DNA from: Alkaliphilus oremlandii OhILAs
Lineage (GTDB): Bacteria; Bacillota; Clostridia; Peptostreptococcales; Natronincolaceae
DNA: 64,000 nt
Direction: 5' to 3'
NCBI RefSeq assembly: GCF_000018325.1
Contig: NC_009922.1
Location: 682,001-746,000 of the forward strand
The first letter of the stretch is position 1. Each line of letters starts with the position of its first letter. Under the pieces are notes generated by a model. It did no database searches. It saw nothing but the letters and a program-made list of their open reading frames with translations, and was not told where the DNA came from. Below are positions 26,026-34,823 of the stretch, one piece after another. Made by a program: the position numbers and the translations under genes.

Positions 26026-27030
26026 ATGAATGTAGCAGATTATAAAGGTGTTCTCGTATATATTGAGCAAAGAAACAAAGAGATTCAAAAAGTTTCCCTG
26101 GAATTGTTAGGAAAAGGAAGAGAAATTGCAGATAAGCTGGGCGAAAAATTGAGTGCGGTGATTATTGGACATGGGGTTCAAAATTTAGCAGAAGAGTTGA
26201 TATACCACGGTGCAGAAAAGGTCATCGTCGTTGAACATGAAATTCTTGAGAATTTCGTTACAGAGCCTTATACAAAGGCTCTTACAGAGGTGATAAAGAA
26301 AGAAAAGCCAGAGGTAGTGTTGGTTGGTGCCACATCCATTGGTAGGGATATTGGTCCTAGGGTTTCAGCAAGAATACACACGGGCCTAACAGCAGATTGT
26401 ACTTCCTTGGATATAGACGAAGAAACGAGACAGCTTCTGATGACGAGACCAGCCTTTGGCGGCAATATTATGGCGACGATCATATGTCCAGATCATAGAC
26501 CACAGATGTCCACTGTAAGACCAGGGGTTATGTTAAAGCTGGATAGAGATACCAGTAGAACAGGAGACGTTGTAGTCTTTGACGCAGGTCTAACACCATC
26601 GGACTTAAATGTTGAAGTTCTAGAAATAGTGAAGGAAGATAAGAAAAAAGCCAATATAGAGGATGCCAATGTTCTAATATCCGGAGGTAGAGGCGTAGGG
26701 TCTAAGGAGAACATGTCTCATTTATATGATCTTGCCGAAGTGTTAAATGGTGAAGTATCTGGCTCCCGTGCTGTAATAGACAATGGATGGTTGGATAAGG
26801 ATCGACAAGTAGGACAAACAGGAAGAACCGTAAGACCAGATTTATATATTGCCTGCGGTATATCTGGAGCCATTCAGCACGTTGCCGGTATGGAAGAATC
26901 GGAGCTGATTATTGCCATTAATAAAAATCCAGATGCAGCGATTTTTGAAGTTGCAGATTTAGGAATTGTTGGCGATGTTGCTAAAATAGTGCCGCTTGTA
27001 GCGGAGGAAATAAGGAATAGTAAAAAATAA
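26026..27030 (+). CDS. etfA: Electron transfer flavoprotein alpha subunit
   Basis: Large ETF subunit, ~334 residues, without an N-terminal ferredoxin domain. The C-terminal FAD domain is clear: SGGRGVGSKEN, GSRAVIDNGW, VGQTGRTVRPDLYIACGISGA and AINKNPDAAIFEVADLGIVGD. GGGAGGG precedes the ATG at 26026; the reading upstream to 26011 would include that site. Last gene of the bcd-etfBA unit; a shared terminator follows about 160 bases downstream. Confidence 0.93.
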   Translation: MNVADYKGVLVYIEQRNKEIQKVSLELLGKGREIADKLGEKLSAVIIGHGVQNLAEELIYHGAEKVIVVEHEILENFVTEPYTKALTEVIKKEKPEVVLVGATSIGRDIGPRVSARIHTGLTADCTSLDIDEETRQLLMTRPAFGGNIMATIICPDHRPQMSTVRPGVMLKLDRDTSRTGDVVVFDAGLTPSDLNVEVLEIVKEDKKKANIEDANVLISGGRGVGSKENMSHLYDLAEVLNGEVSGSRAVIDNGWLDKDRQVGQTGRTVRPDLYIACGISGAIQHVAGMEESELIIAINKNPDAAIFEVADLGIVGDVAKIVPLVAEEIRNSKK

Positions 27031-27189
27031 ATAGACAAAGTTCAGGAACGCATATGGGAGCGTAGGTTCTGGAGCTAATAAAAACATTGAAATTATGTAA
27101 CGAAAATAATTCTGAGATACACTAATTTCCAATAATTTAAAAAATTTCATATGCTTAAAATAAACGTATTTTAAACAGTTTATAAACAC

Positions 27190-27236
27190 AAACCATATAC
27201 GAGGAAGGTTCAAGACCTTCTTTGTATATGGTTTTG
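27190..27236. terminator. Bidirectional terminator
   Basis: Stem AAACCATATAC/GTATATGGTTT (27190-27200, 27224-27234) continuing inward as GAAGGT/ACCTTC, lying between the convergent etfA and glycosyltransferase genes. Confidence 0.88.
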
Positions 27237-27263
27237 TTTGTTGATTACGATTCCATATTCATT

Positions 27264-28337
27264 TTAGGACAAACTGCTATTAAAGAAATTTTTATTGTAT
27301 AAGAAAGCGGCAGACTCTGGTTTGTATACACCAGCCCTTTCATTGTATGCAATGGCTTTCTCTAAATCGCCCAATTGATAGTAACACAGACATAGCTGGA
27401 TACAAGGAATATATCCGTAATAATCGTGATATACAAAGCCATGGCTTTGAGCAGAAGGTTTTTGATTTGATGCTAATTCGTACCAAAAAATTGCCGATTT
27501 GTAATTGGCTGAATCAAAGAACACATTGCCGATCTCACAGCAAATATCAGCTCTAGGGTTATCGTACTCAAAGCTTTTCAATAAAATTTGAAGCTGATTT
27601 TCCTTATCTCCCGTTTGACTATAGCAGGAGGAAAGAAGCTTACAGGCTTGAATACAATCCTCTACCCATCCACGCTTCGTATTTAAGAATTTGTTAAAGT
27701 ATCGAATTGCTTTTTCATAGAACTGGTTATAATAGAGCTCTCGTGCATAGTAATAGGTACCCCTTGGACTTAATTCTTTATTTTTTGCCAATTCATTTTC
27801 ATAGATCCGCAAATTTCTTCTGTCATTGCTCTTCTTGCCTTCATTTCTATGGATAATGGATGCTTCTAAATAATGAATATTTCCTCTTGGCGGAATGACT
27901 TCATGAACAGGCTCAACCCATTTGAAATTCATAGACTTTCGAAAGAGACGCTCTCTATAATAAGATAGAGTAACGTTTTGGTGTTCATCGAAGCCCACAT
28001 CGTATTTCATCATGATAACATCATAGGGGAGGGCACCATGGGATTTTAGCTTCTGTAGTTCAGCACGGGCTCCCTCTGAAACCACATCGTCAGCATCCAA
28101 CCACATTAAATATTCCTGTGTTCCCTTGGAAAATGCAAAGTTTCTAGCAGCAGAAAAATCATCAATCCATTTAAAATCATAGACCTTCTCTGTATATTGC
28201 TCTGCAATTTCTTTCGTTCGATCTATGGAGCCAGTATCTACAATTACGATTTCATCTACAATATCCTCAATGGAATCCAGACATCTTTTTAAAACAGCTT
28301 CTTCGTTTTTAACGATCATACATAAACTGATTTTCAT
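27264..28337 (-). CDS. Family 2 glycosyltransferase with TPR-like tail
   Basis: A 357-residue cytoplasmic GT-A glycosyltransferase. The N terminus, SLCMIVKNEE, starts the nucleotide-sugar binding fold; DTGSIDRT and the metal-binding DAD motif in MWLDADDVVS follow. Residues ~230-345 look like tetratricopeptide repeats (paired helices with W/Y-A patterns), as in SunS-like and related bacterial transferases. The acceptor is unknown; no peptide or cell-wall cluster is adjacent. A GGAG-type site lies before the ATG on the minus strand. Confidence 0.85.
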   Translation of the reverse strand: MKISLCMIVKNEEAVLKRCLDSIEDIVDEIVIVDTGSIDRTKEIAEQYTEKVYDFKWIDDFSAARNFAFSKGTQEYLMWLDADDVVSEGARAELQKLKSHGALPYDVIMMKYDVGFDEHQNVTLSYYRERLFRKSMNFKWVEPVHEVIPPRGNIHYLEASIIHRNEGKKSNDRRNLRIYENELAKNKELSPRGTYYYARELYYNQFYEKAIRYFNKFLNTKRGWVEDCIQACKLLSSCYSQTGDKENQLQILLKSFEYDNPRADICCEIGNVFFDSANYKSAIFWYELASNQKPSAQSHGFVYHDYYGYIPCIQLCLCYYQLGDLEKAIAYNERAGVYKPESAAFLYNKNFFNSSLS

Positions 28338-28527
28338 GGTAAGGTCACTCCTTTCCTTGGTGATACAATATATGTATCATCTTTGAAATTTGTATCTCCA
28401 TGATGAAAATAACTTCAATATTCTTAGAAAGAAAAGAGAAGCGTATATTATCAATATTTATTTTGCTTTACTTCACATTGAGTGCTCCCATGGTAAATAA
28501 TTTTTTATATGAACATAGAACATACGT

Positions 28528-28556
28528 TTGCATAAATTTCTAAAATATAGTAAACT
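28528..28556 (+). promoter_or_regulatory. Putative sigma-A promoter of the radical SAM gene
   Basis: TTGCAT (28528-28533), 17-base spacer, TAAACT (28551-28556), 29 bases before the start codon. Confidence 0.5.
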
Positions 28557-28585
28557 GAAAGTAACAAATGATCTGAGGTGGTTTT

Positions 28586-29923
28586 ATGGAGGTATTACAA
28601 AAATTAAAGATTTTGTCCGATGCTGCAAAATACGATGTATCCTGTTCCTCCAGTGGAAGCAATAGGAAAGGGAAGAAGGGAGAGCTTGGCAGTGCCCATA
28701 CCAGCGGTATCTGTCATAGCTGGTCCGATGACGGCCGATGCGTTTCTTTATTAAAGATTCTATTGACCAATTACTGTATATACGATTGTGCTTACTGTAT
28801 CAATCGGTGTACCAACGACTTACCGAGAGCCATGTTTACGCCAGAGGAAGTCGTTGACCTCACCATAAACTTTTATAAAAGAAACTATATTGAGGGACTT
28901 TTTTTAAGTTCAGCAGTTTACAGAAATCCCAATTATACCATGGAGCTTTTAGAGAAAATCGTGAGAAAACTTCGAGTGGAAGAAAAGTTCAATGGATACA
29001 TCCATTTGAAGGCCATCCCAGGGGCCGATAGAGAAATCATTGAAAGGGCTGGATTCTATGTGGATCGAATGAGCGTGAATATTGAGCTGCCCTCTAGTGA
29101 AGGATTAAAGGCCTTGGCACCACAGAAAAATAAAGAGAGCATCTTAAAGCCCATGAATTTTATCAATAGTAGAATCATCCAATCCTCCGATGAGAGAAGC
29201 AGGTTTCGATATGCAGAGAAATTTGTGCCAGCAGGTCAGACAACTCAGCTGATTGTAGGTGCTACGAAGGATGACGATTTGAAAATCTTAAAGCTTTCAG
29301 AAGGATTATATAAAGGATATCAGCTGAAAAGGGTATATTATTCTGCCTATGTTCCAGTAACCAATAATCCGAAATTGCCCAATATTGCATCGCCACCCTT
29401 AGTGAGAGAAAATAGACTATATCAAGCAGATTGGCTCCTAAGATTTTATGGGTATCAAGCAGATGAACTATTAAATGCAAGCAAGCCGAATTTCGATTTA
29501 GAGCTGGATCCAAAATGTGACTGGGCTTTAAGAAACATCCACCTATTTCCTGTGGAGATCAACAGAGTGGATTATAGCACTTTATTGAGGATTCCCGGTG
29601 TTGGTGTCCAATCTGCCAAGCGAATCGCCACCACCCGGAGATTTGGATCTTTAGATTTTGAAGATTTAAAGAAGTTAGGGGTCGTACTGAAAAGAGCAAA
29701 ATATTTTATTACCTGTAAAGGAAAATATTATGGTTTAAAGGAGATGGATAGCGATCGGATACGGCAAAATCTGCTTTTAGAGACAAAAGGAAACAAGAAA
29801 TCTAATGCTTTGGACCAACTATCCCTTTTTTCATTGTACCCCAATCTTATTTCCGATGCCAAAAGTGAACCTAAGAAAATTATAACGAATCCATGGAGGA
29901 TGTTGACTTATGGAGAAGATTGA
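28586..29923 (+). CDS. Radical SAM protein, putative DNA repair (TIGR03916 type)
   Basis: A 445-residue iron-sulphur enzyme with the radical SAM CxxxCxxC cluster motif in CIYDCAYCINRC (~residues 61-72), using S-adenosylmethionine for radical chemistry. The C-terminal part carries a helix-hairpin-helix DNA-binding motif (LLRIPGVGVQSAKRIATTR), which supports action on nucleic acid. It matches the family described as a putative DNA modification/repair radical SAM protein, always paired with the TIGR03915-type partner that follows here 48 bases downstream. The lesion or modification is unknown. The ATG at 28586 follows TGAGGTGG. Confidence 0.88.
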   Translation: MEVLQKLKILSDAAKYDVSCSSSGSNRKGKKGELGSAHTSGICHSWSDDGRCVSLLKILLTNYCIYDCAYCINRCTNDLPRAMFTPEEVVDLTINFYKRNYIEGLFLSSAVYRNPNYTMELLEKIVRKLRVEEKFNGYIHLKAIPGADREIIERAGFYVDRMSVNIELPSSEGLKALAPQKNKESILKPMNFINSRIIQSSDERSRFRYAEKFVPAGQTTQLIVGATKDDDLKILKLSEGLYKGYQLKRVYYSAYVPVTNNPKLPNIASPPLVRENRLYQADWLLRFYGYQADELLNASKPNFDLELDPKCDWALRNIHLFPVEINRVDYSTLLRIPGVGVQSAKRIATTRRFGSLDFEDLKKLGVVLKRAKYFITCKGKYYGLKEMDSDRIRQNLLLETKGNKKSNALDQLSLFSLYPNLISDAKSEPKKIITNPWRMLTYGED

Positions 29924-29971
29924 TTTTTATAGGAATTTCAAATATGGATAAAAAGAGTTAGGAGAATTAAA

Positions 29972-30706
29972 ATGATTCATTACATATACGACGGTAGCTT
30001 TGAAGGGATATTGACTGCTATATACCATGCTTATTACAATAAAGAGATTCCAGAACAGATTCTGTCCCAGGACGATTTACAGGAAAGTCTGATGGTCCGT
30101 AAGGTTTATATTGAGACCGATATGGAAAAGGCAGACAAGGTCTATCATTCTGTAGAAACGAAGATCTCGAAACAGGCTATGAAAAATATATTTTATGTAT
30201 ATCTATCGGAAGAAAGAGACCGAGGAACGATGATATACCAATATTTAAAGCTGGGGTGGAAGATGGGGAAATCCATTGATGGTAATTTGAAAAACAATCA
30301 TGTATTAGTGGTTCAAAATATGTATAAAAAAGTATCGAAGGAAATTCATTTAATGCTGGGCTTAGTTCGATTCAAAGAGCTTAAAAATGATCTGTTGTAT
30401 GCAGCCATAGAGCCAGATTATAATATTGTATTTGCTCTTGCAGATCACTTTGCTGAAAGGATATCCAATGAAAGATGGATCATCCACGATATCCGCCGGA
30501 ACATTGCAGTGGTTTATAATAAGGAGGAATGGCTGCTTACAGAATTGAAGTTGAAGGGGGATATAGAGCTGCACAAAGAGGAAGAGAGCTATCAGAAGCT
30601 ATGGAAGCAATATTTTAAGAGTATATCCATTGAAAATAAAGTGAATCCACGGCTACAAAAGGGATATATGCCTGTGAGATATTGGAAGCATCTGATCGAA
30701 AAATAG
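29972..30706 (+). CDS. TIGR03915-type partner of the radical SAM repair protein
   Basis: A 244-residue cytoplasmic protein beginning IHYIYDGSFEGILTAIYHAY, the hallmark of the TIGR03915 family. Members are encoded beside the radical SAM protein and in many bacteria are fused to a uracil-DNA glycosylase-like domain. Here there is no fusion: the protein stops at the end of the conserved domain and a separate uracil-DNA glycosylase gene follows. TTAGGAG precedes the ATG. Biochemical function unknown. Confidence 0.85.
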   Translation: MIHYIYDGSFEGILTAIYHAYYNKEIPEQILSQDDLQESLMVRKVYIETDMEKADKVYHSVETKISKQAMKNIFYVYLSEERDRGTMIYQYLKLGWKMGKSIDGNLKNNHVLVVQNMYKKVSKEIHLMLGLVRFKELKNDLLYAAIEPDYNIVFALADHFAERISNERWIIHDIRRNIAVVYNKEEWLLTELKLKGDIELHKEEESYQKLWKQYFKSISIENKVNPRLQKGYMPVRYWKHLIEK

Positions 30707-30742
30707 AAGAATGGGGATATCATTTTTAAATGTCAACACCCT

Positions 30743-30771
30743 TTGCATCGACATGTGACATCTATTATAAT
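30743..30771 (+). promoter_or_regulatory. Sigma-A promoter for ung
   Basis: TTGCAT (30743-30748), 17-base spacer, TATAAT (30766-30771). It gives ung its own promoter and a leader of roughly 165 bases. Confidence 0.7.
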
Positions 30772-30901
30772 AGGAGTATACAATTTGATGGATACCTTGT
30801 AGGAATATTATTTTAGAGACATACTATCGATATGAGTTATGGCGTTGTTGAACGATAACGTAAATAGAGCTGTCTATACTAAAAATAAAGGAGAAAGGAA
30901 A

Positions 30902-30985
30902 ATGTATAATGAATTTCTTCGTTTTCATTATGCAAGGGAATTAGAATGGGCGTTATATTTGAGAATGATTGGCAAGAATTATTAA
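30902..30985 (+). CDS. Possible 27-residue leader peptide before ung
   Basis: An ATG at 30902 just after the strong AAGGAGAAAGG opens a 27-codon frame (MYNEFLRFHYARELEWALYL...) that overlaps the first 40 bases of ung in another frame. Its ribosome-binding site is better than the one of ung, so it may couple or limit ung translation. It could equally be chance; no homologue is known to me. Confidence 0.35.
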   Translation: MYNEFLRFHYARELEWALYLRMIGKNY

Positions 30986-31623
30986 AGGATGAATTTGAAA
31001 AGGAATATTACAAGAAAGTGAGAGGCTTTCTTGTGGAGGAGTATCGGACAAAGACCATCTATCCAGATAAAAATCACATTTTTAGTGCACTTCACTATAC
31101 GGCTTATAAGGATGTAAGGGTGGTTATTTTAGGTCAAGACCCTTACCACGGTCCCAATCAAGCCCATGGTCTAAGCTTTTCAGTACAGCCCGGTGTTCGT
31201 ATTCCACCATCCCTCGTAAACATCTATAAAGAACTGGAAACCGACTTAGGATGCTACATTCCGAATCATGGCTATCTTAAAAAGTGGGCAGATCAAGGGG
31301 TGCTACTACTCAATACCTCTCTAACGGTAAGAGCAGGAGAAGCAAATTCTCACCAAAAAATAGGGTGGGAAATATTCACAGATCATATCATTCAGCTATT
31401 AAATGATAGAAAAGAGCCGATCGTATTTATCCTATGGGGAAACAATGCCATCAGCAAGGAGCGCTTCATCACGAATCCACAGCACTATATCATAAAATCT
31501 GTTCACCCAAGCCCTTTATCAGCCAGCAGAGGATTTTTTGGATCGAAGCCTTTTTCAAAAACCAACAGTTTTTTAGAATCCATCGGTGAAAAGCCCATCG
31601 ATTGGCAAATAGAAAATAGATAG
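30946..31623 (+). CDS. ung: Uracil-DNA glycosylase, family 1
   Basis: Removes uracil from DNA at the start of base excision repair. 225 residues, with the water-activating motif GQDPYHG (Asp ~65), FSVQPGVRIPPSL, LLNTSLTVRAGEANSH and the minor-groove HPSPLSA loop near residue 187, all as in Escherichia coli Ung. It lies 240 bases after the TIGR03915-type gene on the same strand but has its own promoter. In other genomes that partner is fused to a different UDG-like domain, which makes the neighbourhood notable. Terminated by a strong hairpin. Confidence 0.95.
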   Translation: MGVIFENDWQELLKDEFEKEYYKKVRGFLVEEYRTKTIYPDKNHIFSALHYTAYKDVRVVILGQDPYHGPNQAHGLSFSVQPGVRIPPSLVNIYKELETDLGCYIPNHGYLKKWADQGVLLLNTSLTVRAGEANSHQKIGWEIFTDHIIQLLNDRKEPIVFILWGNNAISKERFITNPQHYIIKSVHPSPLSASRGFFGSKPFSKTNSFLESIGEKPIDWQIENR

Positions 31624-31666
31624 ACCGATGGGAGCATATAAAATTTATATGCTCCCATCGGTTTTA
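31624..31666. terminator. Bidirectional terminator
   Basis: A 17-bp perfect stem (31624-31640 with 31646-31662) with an AT-rich centre, followed by TTTTATTG on the plus strand. It separates ung from the convergent cation exporter. Confidence 0.9.
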
Positions 31667-31729
31667 TTGTTTAGAATATACAGATTTGAATGTTGTATTG
31701 TTTAAAAAACAAAAAGATGTACAGAACTT

Positions 31730-32893
31730 TTATAGTGTAACAATATTAACCACTGTATGAAAATTCCCATTGAGCTGGCCGATTTGTTCAGAAACTAAAG
31801 CGATAACAGAATCGTGCTCGGCGCTGGATATATTGGAGGGAACGACTAAATCGAAAATAATATTCGTTCGGGCTTCTCCATCAGCGATGCGAAGGTGATC
31901 AGCACGAAAAGTTTCATTAATCCCTTGAAGGATATGGGTAATGTCGGTATGAATTTCATTGATCCGATGGATATCTGTAGAGATGGGGTCCATATGGATG
32001 ACCATATTAATTCCCAGCTCTCTAGCAATCTTTTCTTCCAGCTCATCGATGACAGAATGAATCTCAACGATATTGGATTTATCAGGGACTTCGGCGTGAA
32101 TCGAAGCTACCACACGGCCGGGACCGTAGTCGTGCACCTTTAAATCATGGGTTCCTATAATATGTTTTCCTTCGGAGACCAAAGCCTCTATGGTATTGAC
32201 CAGCTCAGGATCTGGAGAGGAGCCTAGTAGTAAATTAATTGTATCCTTTGCAATCTCAAAACCAGAATAAAGGATAATGAGGGAGATCACTACACCGACA
32301 ATGCCGTCGATAGAGAAATCTATAAAATTTCCGATGACTGTTGTAATAATTACGGCACTAGTGGCGATGACATCGTTTAAGCTATCCTGTGCAGTGGCCT
32401 TATTGATGCTGGAATTAATGGCTTTGCCAATATATCGATTGTAAGAATACATCCAAAGCTTTATAGAGATTGAAAGTGTAAGGATGACGATGGACAAGGG
32501 GCTGAATAATACCTCTTCCGGTTGTAGAATCTTTTTGAAAGATGTACCAAATAGCTGTAATCCAACGAAAAAGATAATAAAGGACACGGCTAAGGATGAA
32601 ATGTATTCAAATCTGCCGTGACCGTGAGGATGCTCCGGATCCGGCGGCTTATTGCTCATCTTCGCTCCGATAATAGCGATTAATGAGGAGCCCAAATCTG
32701 TTAGATTGTTAAAGGCATCGGATATAACAGCGATGCTGTTGATGAATAAACCGATGGACAATTTTAGGATGAATAAAAAGATGTTGCAAAGAATGCCCAC
32801 GACACCACTTAAAACGCCATAGGATTCTCTTACAAATTTATCATTGGTGTTTTCATAATCCTTAATGAATTTTTTTATCAATAGTTTAATCAA
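31730..32893 (-). CDS. Cation diffusion facilitator (CDF) exporter
   Basis: A 387-residue membrane exporter for divalent metals such as zinc, iron, cobalt or manganese. Six transmembrane helices are expected in residues ~25-225; metal-site motif DAFNNLTD in helix 2 and a His/Pro-rich loop EHPHGHGRFEY before helix 3. The C-terminal cytoplasmic domain (~225-387) is longer than in YiiP and includes a repeat of histidine-containing segments. The DAFNN-D motif (D-D rather than H-D) often marks Mn/Fe transporters, but this is only suggestive. Monocistronic. Confidence 0.9.
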   Translation of the reverse strand: MIKLLIKKFIKDYENTNDKFVRESYGVLSGVVGILCNIFLFILKLSIGLFINSIAVISDAFNNLTDLGSSLIAIIGAKMSNKPPDPEHPHGHGRFEYISSLAVSFIIFFVGLQLFGTSFKKILQPEEVLFSPLSIVILTLSISIKLWMYSYNRYIGKAINSSINKATAQDSLNDVIATSAVIITTVIGNFIDFSIDGIVGVVISLIILYSGFEIAKDTINLLLGSSPDPELVNTIEALVSEGKHIIGTHDLKVHDYGPGRVVASIHAEVPDKSNIVEIHSVIDELEEKIARELGINMVIHMDPISTDIHRINEIHTDITHILQGINETFRADHLRIADGEARTNIIFDLVVPSNISSAEHDSVIALVSEQIGQLNGNFHTVVNIVTL

Positions 32894-32973
32894 AGTAAAT
32901 CCTCCTGAAATGATGTATATCTATATATGATACCCCAATTTCCCATTAAAACCAATGGAAGGACTATATTTTA

Positions 32974-33609
32974 TCATAGAATTGTCATAATTTCTTCCAG
33001 CGGCTTTCGAGCTGGACTGCTCAGCTCAGATTCTTCCGGTATTCCTAGGGGTGTTATGGCAACTAAATGGTATCCTTCTTTTTCAAATTGAATAAAGTCT
33101 GCAATTTCCTTTCCTGCAAAATTTGCACCAGCCATCCAACAGGTACCGTAGCCCATATTTGCAGCAGCAAGCATAAGGGTTTGAACAGCGGCACCGATAT
33201 TTTGTATGCCTGGGCTGGCTGCAGCTAATCGATGGATTTCTTCTCTCGTTGCACCTCCTGCCTCCAAGATATCGAGGCCTGTAATTGGATAGTGTCCAGC
33301 AAATATCAATATTGTTACAGGTGCATTTGTAAATAAAGTAGCATGGTGGATACGGCTGAGGAATCCTGTTTTAAGAGCCTCATCGTTGATGGATGCTGTT
33401 ATTGCTTTAGCTTTTTTTACAATGGTATCAGCGATTCCACGGATGATTTCTTTATTTGTTACCACGACAAAATGCCAATTTTGAAGGTTCTTTCCAGAAG
33501 GCGCATGGGTAGCCGCTGTTATGATCTCCTGAATATCCCCTAAAGGAACCTCTTCATTTTTAAACTTTCTTACGCTATGTCTTTTATAGATAAAATCAAG
33601 ATAACTCAT
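32974..33609 (-). CDS. Nitroreductase family protein
   Basis: FMN-dependent NAD(P)H oxidoreductase of the nitroreductase fold, 211 residues. The N terminus has the FMN-phosphate motif RHSVRKFKNEEV, followed by APSGKNLQNWHFVVV, and later GIQNIGAAVQTLMLAA and GYGTCWMAG, all typical. The ATG at 33609 follows GGGAGGT on the minus strand; an in-frame start at 33624 would lie upstream of that site. Natural substrate unknown. Confidence 0.9.
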   Translation of the reverse strand: MSYLDFIYKRHSVRKFKNEEVPLGDIQEIITAATHAPSGKNLQNWHFVVVTNKEIIRGIADTIVKKAKAITASINDEALKTGFLSRIHHATLFTNAPVTILIFAGHYPITGLDILEAGGATREEIHRLAAASPGIQNIGAAVQTLMLAAANMGYGTCWMAGANFAGKEIADFIQFEKEGYHLVAITPLGIPEESELSSPARKPLEEIMTIL

Positions 33610-33703
33610 TGTTCTACCTCCCATATTTTGAATTGAATGATTAGAAATAGTATATCAGAAATATAGATGCAATCAAAATTTGAACAAATTTAATTCAAAG
33701 TGA

Positions 33704-33754
33704 TTGACAAAATGTAGAATTAGTTATATAGTTAATTACACAAGTAATTAACTA
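33704..33754 (+). promoter_or_regulatory. gntR promoter with palindromic operator
   Basis: TTGACA (33704-33709), 17-base spacer, TATAGT (33727-33732). A perfect 11-bp inverted repeat, TAGTTAATTAC-N4-GTAATTAACTA (33729-33754), overlaps the -10 and start site, ideal for repression by the dimeric GntR protein encoded just downstream. Confidence 0.85.
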
Positions 33755-33771
33755 ATGAGGGAGGTGTAATA

Positions 33772-34140
33772 TTGAATATTGATTTTAATAGTGAAAAACC
33801 CATCTACTTACAGCTAGCGGAGGCTATTGAAGATAGTATTTTAAAAGGAATATTTGAGGAAGAAACCCAGATTATTTCCACTACAGAAATATCAACAAAA
33901 TATAAGATAAACCCAGCAACAGCGGGGAAGGGCGTAAATATACTTGTCGATGAAGGGATTATTTATAAAAAAAGAGGTGTAGGGATGTTTGTATCTGAGG
34001 GAGCGAAGGAAAAAGTCTTGAATAAGCGGAGAAAAAATTTCTATGAAACTTTCGTTATATCTTTACTTGAAGAAGCTTCAAAATTAAATATTTCTAAAAA
34101 TGAAATTGTAGAAATGATAGAAGGGAGAAATTCTAAATGA
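33772..34140 (+). CDS. GntR-family repressor (YtrA type)
   Basis: A 122-residue DNA-binding protein with the short YtrA architecture: an N-terminal winged helix (KPIYLQLAEAIEDSILKGIF, then ISTKYKINPATAGKGVNILV) and a brief dimerisation tail with no ligand domain. TTG start with GGGAGGTGT. The stop overlaps the start of an ABC ATPase gene (ATGA), the usual partner of YtrA-type regulators, but that gene is destroyed here, leaving the regulator without its transporter. Confidence 0.88.
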   Translation: MNIDFNSEKPIYLQLAEAIEDSILKGIFEEETQIISTTEISTKYKINPATAGKGVNILVDEGIIYKKRGVGMFVSEGAKEKVLNKRRKNFYETFVISLLEEASKLNISKNEIVEMIEGRNSK

Positions 34141-34374
34141 AGATCATTGAAATAAAAGGAATAACGAAGCAATATGGGGATACAAAGGCACTGGACCATA
34201 TAAATATTACAATTGCATTGTATTCTGATTTTGTATTCCTCGGTTGGATGGTTAATTTGGTGTACTATAGAAGTAATCATACGATGAAGATACTGGTATC
34301 GATTTCGCCTGTGATTGTATTTGCATTATTTCAATATATTCAGCAAAAAATTAAAGCCATCATGGGCATAGAAA
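34137..34374 (+). pseudogene. Remnant of ABC ATPase joined to a permease fragment
   Basis: The frame begins as a normal ABC ATPase (MKIIEIKGITKQYGDTKALDHI) but after about 20-25 codons, before any Walker motif, it continues as a hydrophobic permease-like segment (DFVFLGWMVNLVYY, then ILVSISPVIVFALFQY). This is an in-frame deletion joining the start of the ATPase gene to the inside of the following permease gene. Near 34374 the permease part stops and reverse-strand recombinase sequence begins. Non-functional as a transporter. The missing permease end may be at ~36850-37036. Confidence 0.75.
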
Positions 34375-34376
34375 TT

Positions 34377-34619
34377 GTTACTAGTGTTCACATAAAGCAG
34401 GGTATAGTGGATGACCACATCTCTGCATTTCAGCCCGTCCACCTCTTTACGCTCCCCGATTTCAATATAATTGATGAGCTCCAGCAGCATTTCTCGGTCA
34501 AGCTGTTCTATGGCAACATACTTCTTGATGCTTTGCTTACCTTAAAGGGTAGTAACCGTACCCCAGCATCCGCATTTTCCTGTTGCTTTTTCGCTCCCTG
34601 TAAGTTACAATGAGAGCAA
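34377..34619 (-). pseudogene. C-terminal remnant of a serine recombinase
   Basis: Read on the minus strand, 34541-34377 encodes KKYVAIEQLDREMLLELI and then YIEIGERKEVDGLKCRD, ending in a VIHYTLLYV strand. This resembles the C-terminal DUF4368 region of large transposon-type serine recombinases (Tn4451/Tn5397 class). Upstream coding (AKKQQENADAG...) is in another frame, so a frameshift is present and the catalytic domain is missing. It marks one end of a decayed mobile element inserted in the permease gene. Confidence 0.6.
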
Positions 34620-34647
34620 CCAATTTTTGAAACTGTCGGGTTTCGTG

Positions 34648-34684
34648 AGCCGTCATTCCATTGCCGTGGAGTGACGGCTTTTGC
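34648..34684 (+). terminator. Hairpin terminator inside the element
   Basis: AGCCGTCATTCCA (34648-34660) pairs with 34667-34679 (one G-U) and is followed by TTTTGCTATTTT. The next 140 bases contain three copies of AGACTAAT (34721-34728, inverted at 34746-34753, 34790-34797), possibly operator sites; no gene is seen there. Confidence 0.65.
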
Positions 34685-34823
34685 TATTTTACAATCAAGA
34701 GGATCACCTCAACTTCAGAAAGACTAATTTTTAATTTATTTTAATATTAGTCTATATTTGCATCATAACAAAGTCTTGCAATTTTTTTAAGACTAATGCA
34801 TAATCAAGAATATAATAAGTCTG

